Counted from the first letter of the stretch, positions 1 through 5,750 are shown. The stretch: DNA of 6,633 bases from an uncultured Deinococcales bacterium (GCA_937934635.1 CALGZD010000354.1:1-6633), one strand, 5' to 3'. The notes: generated from the letters alone by a model not told the origin. Made by a program: numbers and translations.

Positions 1-168
1 ATCGTTGCAATCTTGTTATTTTATGGTCCAAGACGCATTCCTGAAACCTTTCAGACTTTAGGCAAGTCACTTAGAACATTTATTCAGGAGCAACGAGAGC
101 ATTTCCGTGAAGAGCTTCGCTCTGAAGAAGCAAGACGTAAAACTAAGCAGTCAGAAAAAGATAAGTAA
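1..168 (+). CDS. tatA: Tat protein translocase subunit TatA/TatB-type, 3' end (partial)
   Basis: Frame 1 is open from the window edge to TAA at 166-168 and gives the last 55 residues of a protein whose start lies outside the window. The visible part begins inside a hydrophobic segment (IVAILLFYGPRRIPE), followed by an amphipathic stretch (TFQTLGKSLRTF) and a highly charged tail rich in E, R and K. The order membrane helix, F/YGP hinge, P-E/L-G-K amphipathic helix and charged tail is the hallmark of the TatA/TatB family, which forms the pore of the twin-arginine pathway exporting folded proteins across the cytoplasmic membrane. The short tail after the amphipathic helix (about 35 residues) fits TatA or TatE better than TatB, but without the N-terminus the paralogue cannot be fixed. 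A strong terminator follows 6 bp after the stop, so this gene ends its transcription unit. Confidence 0.85.
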   Translation: MVAILLFYGPRRIPETFQTLGKSLRTFIQEQREHFREELRSEEARRKTKQSEKDK

Positions 169-174
169 CATTCC

Positions 175-211
175 TGCCGTCTCAACAATTATAGTGAGAC
201 GGCATTTTTTT
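175..211 (+). terminator. Intrinsic terminator after tatA
   Basis: A perfect 10-bp stem TGCCGTCTCA (175-184) pairs with TGAGACGGCA (195-204) around a 10-nt loop, and seven T follow directly (205-211). It lies 6 bp after the tatA stop codon. This is a textbook Rho-independent terminator. It separates the tat unit from bshC, which therefore needs its own promoter. Confidence 0.95.
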
Positions 212-231
212 GCAAATTACAATACGATTTT

Positions 232-310
232 GGATGTATCCGTACTCTGGCAAATGACAACAATTATGACTTATCCACGTTGTTGTAAGCTATGCGTTAC
301 GGATACACCT
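232..310. repeat. Nested inverted repeat in the tatA-bshC spacer
   Basis: The outer arms TGTATCCGTA (235-244) and TACGGATACA (298-307) are exact 10-bp reverse complements. They extend weakly to 232 and 310 (one mismatch, then G-C and G-T). Inside them lies a second exact pair, ACAACAA (257-263) with TTGTTGT (280-286). No open frame with family resemblance crosses the region. It could be a folded 5' leader, a double operator or a decayed element; the sequence does not decide between these. It lies about 50 bp upstream of the proposed bshC promoter. Confidence 0.55.
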
Positions 311-357
311 CAGCAGTTTTTTACGCTAACGCTCTCAAAACATGCTACTCATAACTA

Positions 358-386
358 TTCTCAAATGCGATTTTACCCTCTATAAA
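358..386 (+). promoter_or_regulatory. Candidate sigma-70-type promoter for bshC
   Basis: TTCTCA (358-363, 4 of 6 to TTGACA), a 17-bp spacer and TATAAA (381-386, 5 of 6 to TATAAT) form a reasonable vegetative promoter. Transcription would start near 392-394, leaving a leader of only about 22 nt before the GTG at 415. A terminator upstream makes a promoter in this spacer necessary. The assignment is inference from consensus matching only. An 8-bp direct repeat AAATGTTA (384-391 and 396-403) overlaps the -10 box and the presumed start site. Confidence 0.4.
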
Positions 387-414
387 TGTTACTGCAAATG
401 TTATAGCCTATCTT

Positions 415-1995
415 GTGACGTCAACACCTGATTTTAAATCAAGTTATCTCGCAGGTAATTTGAACCAATTCTATGCACTGCCTATCCGTAAGGGGCAAGG
501 AGATGCAAAAGGGGATGCAGAAGCAGCTTTGAAGCTGCCAAGACCAATTGACCGTACTAATCTAGTCTCAAAACTTGGTAACTATGCTAAAAAGCTATCA
601 GCACCACCACAGGTTTTTGAATCACTTGACTTACTAAGTCACAACGAAAGCAGAGCTGTTGTCACAGGTCAGCAAGTTGGTCTACTCTTAGGACCAAACT
701 TTACCCTTTCTAAAGCTGTTACTGCCATCAAAAAAGCAAGAGAGTTAAGCACTGAAGAAAAACCAGTTGTTGCCATTTTTTGGCTTGCGTCGCAAGACCA
801 CGATAGTGAAGAAATCAATCACAATTATTTTTTAGATATGGATGAACAGCTCAAGAAAATTGAGCTGCCATTAGCTGAAGGTGTTCCGTCTGGGCGTTTA
901 GAACTACAAAATGACTGGTTACAGCAACTGCAAACAGAAATTATTGCACTCAACTACCCGCAACACTTTAAAGAAGAAGTCCTCGAATTCATAGCTGAAA
1001 GTTTTCAAAGTACCAATAGCTTTGATGACTTTTTCGCCTCTATGCTCTACAAGTTATTAGGTCCAGAAGGCTTAATCATCATCAATCCTTTAGATGACGA
1101 CACAGCTTCACTGTTTACTGATGTAATCAAGACTGAACTTGCAAACCCACTTGCTTCGTCAGAAGCCATCAATCAAGCTGCAGAGGCACTTCAAAATTTA
1201 GGTCATACACCACAGCTTGGTCGTGCAGAAGCAGCAACTAATCTTTTTATTGAAGAAAAAAATCAACAAAGACAACTTTTAAGAACCGTTGATGGGAAAT
1301 TTTTCTTTAGCGATGACAGTGAATACAGCTTAGACGACTTACATCAGATTTTAGATAAAACCCCAAGTCGCATCACACCAGCAGCAGGCTTTAGACCCAT
1401 CACTCAAGATAGTGTATTGCCAACAGCACTAACTGTGGTTGGTCCAGGTGAACTCAAGTACTTTGCACAGCTTAAAGGGGTTTACGACTTACATGGTGTC
1501 ACCATGCCACTGATTTACCCACGAATGACTGTGACAATAATTGAACCACCTGTACAGCGGATTATGGAAAAGTATGGTCTGAGCTTAAAACAATTAGCAG
1601 ACTTTCCCACCATCAAAGAAGATCTTATTTTGAGCTTAAACGGTCATAGCGAGAGCTTTCATAGCAGCATTGAAACACTTGAGCAAACACTTCAAACCAT
1701 GCTTACAGATATCAATAACATTGATCTAACACTCGCAAATCCTGTTAGCAAAACAGATAAGCACTTCAAAAAAGTTATAGAAAGCCTAAAGTCAAAAAGT
1801 GCCAAAGCTTTGCTAACTCAAGAAAGTACTATCAGCAATCAATTTCACCGTATTGATAGCCATTTGCGCCCAAACAATGCACCTCAAGAACGTCTAATAA
1901 GTCCTTTAAACTTCATGCTTAAGTTCGGCATTGAAGTCATGGTTGACAGATTTATGGCTTTAGAGCCTGAAGGCGATCACCAAGTACTACTTTAA
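415..1995 (+). CDS. bshC: Bacillithiol biosynthesis cysteine-adding enzyme BshC
   Basis: This 526-residue protein matches the BshC family, which adds cysteine to glucosaminyl-malate in the last step of bacillithiol synthesis, in the cytosol. The best marks are the nucleotide-binding-like segment VVTGQQVGLLLGP (residues 82-94), FWLASQDHD followed by EEI (122-133), which carries the family's HD pair, and the conserved block at 327-353 (RPITQDSVLPT, then VGPGELKYFAQL). The C-terminal third is rich in Leu, Glu and Lys, as expected for the coiled-coil dimerisation arm of known BshC structures. Length is close to the usual 520-540 residues. The GTG at 415 is chosen because the N-terminal SYLAGNLNQFY fits the family start and there is no better upstream codon. 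No Shine-Dalgarno sequence precedes it, which is odd. The partner genes bshA and bshB are not in this window. bshC is convergent with the esterase gene, 18 bp apart. Confidence 0.95.
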   Translation: MTSTPDFKSSYLAGNLNQFYALPIRKGQGDAKGDAEAALKLPRPIDRTNLVSKLGNYAKKLSAPPQVFESLDLLSHNESRAVVTGQQVGLLLGPNFTLSKAVTAIKKARELSTEEKPVVAIFWLASQDHDSEEINHNYFLDMDEQLKKIELPLAEGVPSGRLELQNDWLQQLQTEIIALNYPQHFKEEVLEFIAESFQSTNSFDDFFASMLYKLLGPEGLIIINPLDDDTASLFTDVIKTELANPLASSEAINQAAEALQNLGHTPQLGRAEAATNLFIEEKNQQRQLLRTVDGKFFFSDDSEYSLDDLHQILDKTPSRITPAAGFRPITQDSVLPTALTVVGPGELKYFAQLKGVYDLHGVTMPLIYPRMTVTIIEPPVQRIMEKYGLSLKQLADFPTIKEDLILSLNGHSESFHSSIETLEQTLQTMLTDINNIDLTLANPVSKTDKHFKKVIESLKSKSAKALLTQESTISNQFHRIDSHLRPNNAPQERLISPLNFMLKFGIEVMVDRFMALEPEGDHQVLL

Positions 1996-2013
1996 GTCTT
2001 TCCTATTCAGGCT
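1964..2013. repeat. Inverted repeat at the bshC/esterase convergent junction
   Basis: AGCCTGAA (1964-1971, inside the end of bshC) is the exact reverse complement of TTCAGGCT (2006-2013, just before the esterase stop on the other strand). The loop is 34 nt and contains a small palindrome, AAGTA-C-TACTT (1982-1992). There is no T-tract in either direction, so it is not a clear intrinsic terminator. It might act as a weak bidirectional transcript end between two convergent genes only 18 bp apart. Confidence 0.25.
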
Positions 2014-3573
2014 TCAATTAAAATTAGCTCGCAACTGTGCTTCAACAAGGCTCGCAATGCGGTTATAACCAGCTTCGCTAGGATGAACACCATCTGGTAA
2101 CCAAGCGAGTCTACTTGCTGCATCAGCAGGAAACTGAGCAGCCAAATTAATAAACACAAAACCACGTTGTTGTGACTGTCTCAGCAATGCAGCATTGAAA
2201 GCAGCAACCTGTGAATCTAATTGTGCTTGTGGAATCTGAATAAGACCAGGAAAAACTACGTCTGATCTACTCTTAATTGGTGAAATAATTCCTAAAACAA
2301 AAACTTGTTTAATTGAACCAGTTGCTTTCAAATTTTGCAATATTGCGGCAATTTGCGCCTCATAACCAGCAACTGTAGGTGATGCAGTAGCAATACCACC
2401 ATTGTTATAAACATCATTAGTGCCAATTTGTACAGTTACAAACCTAGGATTTTGACTCAATACTTGCGAAGCAAGCCTATTCTTCAGACCAATAGCAGTA
2501 TCACCATCTATACCGCTATTTTGAGTTGTGAAGTCACCAGCAAAGCTCCCACTTAAAGCAGTTTGCACTTTCAACGGCCAAGCAACACCACTAACGTTGC
2601 GTCCACCAACACCATCCCAACCACGTGTAATGCTATCACCTGCGAAAATCACTTTGCCATAATCAACATTGGCAATTTGCACTGTCACTGTTGCTGTTGA
2701 AGTTAGTCCACCTGTATCAGTTACTTTGACTTGAAGCGCATAGCTATTTACCGCTTCAAAATTTGGCACACTTGCCAAACGCAATTCACCACTATCAGCA
2801 TTGATTTTAAAGGTATTTTGACTATTGCCTGAAATAATCTCATAACGCAAATCATCACCATCTGCATCAGTCGCTGCAACATTAGCAACAACAGTATTCA
2901 CTGCTTTATTTTCTTGTATTGAAAAACTCTGCTTATTGATTTGTGGCTTAGTATTACTTCTAATAACCTGAATCTGCACTTCAGCAGCAGTACCTGCTCC
3001 AAGAGCATCTCTAGCAGCATAAGTAAAGCTATCTTGTCCTACAAAACCAGAATTCGGTGTGTATACAACTTTATTCTCGTTAATTACGCCCAAAGTACCT
3101 TTAAGAGGTCCTGACAGCACTTCATAGTCAATACTATCTCCATCAGCATCGCTTCCAGAAAAGCTTATTGTGACAATAGTATCCACCAAGGTTGAAACTT
3201 TAAGCGCTTCAACAACTGGTAAATTGTTTTTAACAACTTGAATCTGAACTTCAGCAGAAACACTGCTACTTTTACCATCTTTAGCTACATACTCAAAACT
3301 ATCCTGCCCTGAGAAATTAGCATCTGGCGTATAGATAATCTTGTCAACATTAACTGCTCCTACTGTGCCGTTAGTAGGCTGTGAAGACACTTCATAACTA
3401 AGACTATCTCCATCAGCATCGCTTCCAGAAAAGCTTATTGTTATTGCTGTATCGACTTGAGTAGAAAGCTTTATGCCCTCTACAACTGGTACATTATTCG
3501 GAATCTTTGGTGTTGAGGTATTACAAGCAACTATGAATATGAGAACAAAAAAAACTACAAAAAATCGATACAT
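2014..3573 (-). CDS. Surface lipoprotein with cadherin-like modules and a C-terminal SGNH/GDSL esterase
   Basis: The 519-residue protein starts with a hydrophobic signal peptide ending in the lipobox IVAC, so Cys17 should be lipidated. Asn at +2 does not signal inner-membrane retention. Two tandem Ig/cadherin-like modules follow (about 28-114 and 118-204), each with SGSDADGDS and YTP...GQDSF...Y motifs. A cadherin-type module (about 208-303) then carries TDADGDDLRYE and NFEAVNSYALQVKVTD. The DADGD loops probably bind calcium. Residues 307-519 are an SGNH hydrolase: GDS with nucleophile Ser314, block II Gly354 in NSGIDGDT, block III GTND (384-387, oxyanion Asn386), and DGVH (494-497) giving Asp494 and His497. 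All catalytic residues are present, so an active esterase or acetylesterase acting outside the cell is likely; the substrate cannot be read. The ATG is supported by AAGGGAAG 10 nt upstream (3584-3591, minus strand). Confidence 0.9.
   Translation of the reverse strand: MYRFFVVFFVLIFIVACNTSTPKIPNNVPVVEGIKLSTQVDTAITISFSGSDADGDSLSYEVSSQPTNGTVGAVNVDKIIYTPDANFSGQDSFEYVAKDGKSSSVSAEVQIQVVKNNLPVVEALKVSTLVDTIVTISFSGSDADGDSIDYEVLSGPLKGTLGVINENKVVYTPNSGFVGQDSFTYAARDALGAGTAAEVQIQVIRSNTKPQINKQSFSIQENKAVNTVVANVAATDADGDDLRYEIISGNSQNTFKINADSGELRLASVPNFEAVNSYALQVKVTDTGGLTSTATVTVQIANVDYGKVIFAGDSITRGWDGVGGRNVSGVAWPLKVQTALSGSFAGDFTTQNSGIDGDTAIGLKNRLASQVLSQNPRFVTVQIGTNDVYNNGGIATASPTVAGYEAQIAAILQNLKATGSIKQVFVLGIISPIKSRSDVVFPGLIQIPQAQLDSQVAAFNAALLRQSQQRGFVFINLAAQFPADAASRLAWLPDGVHPSEAGYNRIASLVEAQLRANFN
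3133..3441 (-). repeat. Intragenic duplication: 39-bp identical segments 270 bp apart
   Basis: Positions 3133-3171 and 3403-3441 are identical over 39 bp, including silent sites, and are spaced exactly 270 bp (90 codons) apart. They encode TISFSGSDADGDS in the first and second Ig/cadherin-like modules (residues 45-57 and 135-147). The rest of the two modules is similar at protein level but diverged in DNA. This suggests a module duplication with local gene conversion, and makes the site prone to recombination that would add or lose one 90-residue module. Confidence 0.85.
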
Positions 3574-3606
3574 AAGACAGATACTTCCCTTAATCCTGCT
3601 GTATAG

Positions 3607-3628
3607 AAGCTATTTAAAAGCTATTTAA
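3607..3628. repeat. 2x11-bp tandem repeat upstream of the esterase gene
   Basis: AAGCTATTTAA occurs twice without a gap (3607-3617 and 3618-3628). It lies 34-55 bp upstream of the esterase start codon, where its promoter should be. On the minus strand a poor promoter-like pair (TTAAAT, 17 bp, TATACA) overlaps it. Copy-number change here could alter promoter spacing, but that is conjecture. Confidence 0.6.
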
Positions 3629-3629
3629 T

Positions 3630-3693
3630 ACCAATTCCGCTTAATTCATAAGCTGTTCTGATTTAAAAATCTAACTATGAAGCGGCATGTGGT
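3630..3693. repeat. Imperfect hairpin element in the intergenic region
   Basis: ACCA-ATT-CCGCTT-AATT-CATA (3630-3650) pairs with TATG-AAGCGG-CATG-TGGT (3676-3693), giving paired segments of 4, 6 and 4 bp with an internal loop and a 4-nt bulge. The inner loop holds a short GATT/AATC pairing (3660-3671). No coding frame is apparent. Together with TTTAATACC at its left edge and GGTATAAAA to its right (3746-3754 and 3772-3780), it looks like a small folded element, possibly a MITE remnant. It could also be a structured leader of the esterase mRNA read from the minus strand. Confidence 0.4.
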
Positions 3694-3742
3694 TGAGCAC
3701 CTGACGCTTATAGCTGCTTACTTAATAAACGATAGTGTCGGA

Positions 3743-3781
3743 CCCGGTATAAAAACCCGGTATACAAACTCGGTATAAAAG
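3743..3781. repeat. 3x13-bp tandem repeat
   Basis: Three consecutive 13-bp units are CCCGGTATAAAAA (3743-3755), CCCGGTATACAAA (3756-3768) and CTCGGTATAAAAG (3769-3781). All share CGGTATA followed by an A-rich stretch. They lie in the spacer between the thioredoxin-like gene and the esterase gene, about 170-210 bp upstream of the esterase start. Each carries a TATA-like core on both strands. Whether they are protein-binding iterons, overlapping promoter cores or slippage products cannot be told from one copy of the locus. Confidence 0.75.
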
Positions 3782-3814
3782 CTGTGCAATACACATTTAT
3801 ATAATTTTGATATT

Positions 3815-3832
3815 AGTTTCTGCTAAGAAACT
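3815..3832 (-). terminator. Possible weak terminator or processing hairpin after the thioredoxin-like gene
   Basis: AGTTTCT (3815-3821), a GCTA loop and AGAAACT (3826-3832) form a perfect 7-bp stem 26 bp downstream of the stop of the minus-strand thioredoxin-like gene. The stem is AT-rich and is followed, reading on the minus strand, by AATATCAAAATT, not by a T-tract, so intrinsic termination is doubtful. Between the stem and the gene end, ACAGAAAAG is repeated with a 10-bp period (3839-3847 and 3849-3857). Confidence 0.3.
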
Positions 3833-3858
3833 CTTAACACAGAAAAGTACAGAAAAGG

Positions 3859-4362
3859 TTAACGTAAGAACTTCTTCAAACTAACCGTTAAAAAATTTGC
3901 ATTTGGAATAGCAGTGCGTCTAAGCCCTACTTGTCCACCAGCTTCAACAAAAAGCGTTAGGGGTAAATTACGCCCTCCAAAGGACTGCATAAATGCAGCG
4001 TCTTTATCGAGGAAGACAAGTTCTTCTGGTATGTTTAGGTCTTGCGTTACGGCTCGAGCCGCACCCACATCATCGCCAAAATAGACATAGCTATATTGAA
4101 GCCCACTATAACTCGTATTTTTAGCATTCCGAGCAGTCTCAAGCAATGTCATCGTCTGAGGACAATTACCACACTCAGCCGAAAAATAGTTAATAACAGC
4201 ATCTTCGTCATAAAGTGTTTCACTCATCACTACTTCCCCCGCCAAATTCTGCAACGGCAAATTTTGTAAGGTATCGTTTGGATTTGGTCTAAAAAGCATG
4301 AGGTACAGCGTAGTTAAGACCAATGCAAGTAATATTAATATGATGAGCAATGAACGTATCAT
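3859..4362 (-). CDS. Membrane-anchored thioredoxin-fold protein (TlpA/thioredoxin-like), CGNC active site
   Basis: The 167-residue protein has one N-terminal membrane segment (about 4-24, very rich in Leu and Ile) after a single Arg, so its soluble part should face the periplasm or cell exterior. The soluble domain (about 35-167) shows a thioredoxin-like pattern: a strand VINYFS (56-61), then ECGNCP with Cys64 and Cys67, a helix, strands around YVYFGDD and LVFLD, and NLPLTLFVE (132-140) with the probable cis-Pro134 opposite the active site. Typical TlpA/ResA proteins have W-C-x-x-C; here Trp is replaced by Glu, which may shift redox potential. The likely role is thiol-disulfide exchange in the envelope, partner unknown. 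The gene starts 30 bp after aroC and probably shares its transcript. An in-frame TAA lies directly before the ATG, which fixes the start; GAGGT (4376-4380) lies 13 nt upstream, somewhat far. Confidence 0.8.
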   Translation of the reverse strand: MIRSLLIILILLALVLTTLYLMLFRPNPNDTLQNLPLQNLAGEVVMSETLYDEDAVINYFSAECGNCPQTMTLLETARNAKNTSYSGLQYSYVYFGDDVGAARAVTQDLNIPEELVFLDKDAAFMQSFGGRNLPLTLFVEAGGQVGLRRTAIPNANFLTVSLKKFLR

Positions 4363-4392
4363 TTATCGTCAGTTTACCTCAAATATATTCTT

Positions 4393-5640
4393 TTAAAATA
4401 GTTGAAAATTACTAACATCAACATGCTTCGCTTGATGTACCAGAACCGCATTCATCACTTCAATTGCCATTCGTGATTCAAGCGTGACACCAGCACGAAC
4501 CCCAACACAGGGGTCATGGCGACCTTTGCTAAGCTCATAGGTAACTTCGCTCAAATCTTTACGAACTGATTTTTGTTTCAAGTTAATCGTTGAAGTTGGC
4601 TTAAAGCTTACAGTAGCAACAAGAGGCTTACCCGTTGTAACCCCTCCAAGCATACCGCCATGATTGTTGCCTTGATAACCATCTAAACGAATAGCATCAT
4701 TGTTCTGACTACCTAAACGGCTTGCCACCTTGCGCCCTGCACCCACCTCGCAAGCGTTCACCGCATGAAGCCCTCCAAGGCTTGCCATCAAACGACCTTT
4801 TAAGCTTTGATAAAGTGGTTCGCCTATCAGAGCTGGAACATTTAGAGCAACAACTTCAACCACCGCACCTATTGAATCTCCAACCTTACGGGTTTCTTTG
4901 ATAAGTTCGCCTGCTTCATCTGCAAAGGCAGAATCTACCGAGTGAATAGTAGCAGCTTGCATAGCTGAAACTACTTCTGTTACTTCAGTTTGAGATAGGT
5001 CTTTACTGCCAAAAACATTATCAGCAAATACATCTGCAAGATGCTTCTCTGACTTAAGTTCACCAACTTGGCAGATGGATGAAAGAAAGACTGTGCCAAA
5101 GGTTTCCTGTAGATACAGTCTTGCAATCGAACCGCCAATGACATCAGAGATAGTTGAACGGTAAGACGAGCGACCACCACCACGGTAATCAACAAAACCT
5201 TTTGATTTATAGTGCTTGACCAAATCAGTGTGTCCAGGACGCACTTCTCCCCTGCTACCTGAAAACTGCTGATAATGTTGCGATTTTGATGTGGTGGAAA
5301 GTACTGTAGCAGCAATAGGTTCACCTGTTGTAAACCCATATTCATAGCTGCTTGTTGACCAATTCAAATCATCAAGCGTCACACTAATTTCTGGACCTGC
5401 AAGCATTGCCTCATGATTAGTGTCATCGAACAAGCCTGCGGTAAACAGAACTTTATCTTTTTCATTTCGTGGTGTACCGTGTTTGTTGCTTCCTGGTCTA
5501 CGTCTATCCAAATAGTGCTGCACAGCTTCACGTTCGACACGAAGCCCAGCAGGGCAACCAAAAACAATTGTTGTTATGCCTGGACCGTGAGATTCACCTG
5601 CACCAGCAACTGAAAAGAGTGGACCACCCAATAATTCCAT
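4393..5640 (-). CDS. aroC: Chorismate synthase AroC
   Basis: AroC converts 5-enolpyruvylshikimate-3-phosphate to chorismate with reduced FMN, the last common step to aromatic amino acids, folates and quinones. Family marks: GESHG (15-19, catalytic His18), LDRRRPG (44-50), TTGEPI (104-109), RPGHTD (134-139, second catalytic His137), DYRGGGRSSYR (151-161), HGGMLGGVTTGKP (327-339), FKPTSTI (346-352, FMN/substrate loop) and GRHDPC (373-378). At 415 residues it is longer than the common 350-400. Most of the excess is about 30 residues (roughly 72-102) between AGLF and TTGEPI, where most AroC proteins have only three or so. Other departures are SYR for S-[AG]-R, TTG for SNG and FG for DG in signature positions. 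The catalytic histidines are kept, so activity is likely. GAGGG lies 13 nt before the ATG (5654-5658). It is divergent from the U32 gene and heads a likely operon with the thioredoxin-like gene. Confidence 0.96.
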   Translation of the reverse strand: MELLGGPLFSVAGAGESHGPGITTIVFGCPAGLRVEREAVQHYLDRRRPGSNKHGTPRNEKDKVLFTAGLFDDTNHEAMLAGPEISVTLDDLNWSTSSYEYGFTTGEPIAATVLSTTSKSQHYQQFSGSRGEVRPGHTDLVKHYKSKGFVDYRGGGRSSYRSTISDVIGGSIARLYLQETFGTVFLSSICQVGELKSEKHLADVFADNVFGSKDLSQTEVTEVVSAMQAATIHSVDSAFADEAGELIKETRKVGDSIGAVVEVVALNVPALIGEPLYQSLKGRLMASLGGLHAVNACEVGAGRKVASRLGSQNNDAIRLDGYQGNNHGGMLGGVTTGKPLVATVSFKPTSTINLKQKSVRKDLSEVTYELSKGRHDPCVGVRAGVTLESRMAIEVMNAVLVHQAKHVDVSNFQLF

Positions 5641-5673
5641 AGCTACTGTTATACCCTCTAACCAAGCTTCCTT

Positions 5674-5715
5674 TAGGTGGCAGATGGCTAACGCTAGGTG
5701 GCAGATGGCTAACGC
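5674..5715. repeat. Perfect 2x21-bp tandem repeat in the divergent aroC/U32 spacer
   Basis: A 21-bp unit beginning TAGGTGGCAG and ending GGCTAACGC occurs twice with no gap and no mismatch (5674-5694 and 5695-5715). Twenty-one bp is two helical turns, so both copies present the same face of the DNA. It sits between two divergent start codons, 34-75 bp from aroC and 36-77 bp from the U32 gene. Its second copy runs into the palindrome at 5709-5727. It is a good candidate for a regulator binding site, though simple slippage is possible. Confidence 0.85.
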
Positions 5716-5727
5716 ATGATGCGTTAG
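5709..5727. promoter_or_regulatory. 19-bp palindrome, candidate operator between aroC and the U32 gene
   Basis: CTAACGCAT (5709-5717) and ATGCGTTAG (5719-5727) are perfect 9-bp reverse complements around a single G at 5718. With a one-base centre it suits a dimeric DNA-binding protein better than an RNA hairpin. It ends 23 bp before the U32 start codon and lies 68 bp upstream of the aroC start, so it could control either gene. No regulator gene is in the window. The half-site TAACGC also occurs in the neighbouring 21-bp repeats. Confidence 0.6.
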
Positions 5728-5750
5728 TATTGGTTGAAAGGCAAAAAACT

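Noticed and set aside
271..279. TTATCCACG, one mismatch from a DnaA box
   Set aside because: A single near-match without neighbours, an AT-rich unwinding region or dnaA/dnaN context does not support an origin.
235..307. Inverted repeat as an integron attC site
   Set aside because: The core GTTRRRY/RYYYAAC sites and the spacing of an attC are missing, and no integrase or cassette array is present.
107..385. 92-codon open frame on the + strand overlapping the tatA end
   Set aside because: It overlaps the real tatA frame, reads through the strong terminator and inverted repeat, has no ribosome site, and resembles no protein family.
3574..3858. Possible small gene or small RNA in the 285-bp spacer
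   Set aside because: I found no frame with a ribosome site and no RNA family I recognise; the repeats explain the visible structure.
4042..4269. 75-codon + strand open frame inside the thioredoxin-like gene
   Set aside because: It is antisense to a supported gene, basic and low in recognisable motifs, with no start context.
4980..5613. Several short open frames on both strands inside aroC
   Set aside because: They are shadows of the aroC frame, which has clear family motifs throughout; none has a family resemblance or a ribosome site.
5651..5660. TACCCTCTA shared with the bshC promoter region (374-382)
   Set aside because: In the aroC leader this is simply the complement of the ribosome site; a nine-base match to the other strand context is best taken as chance.
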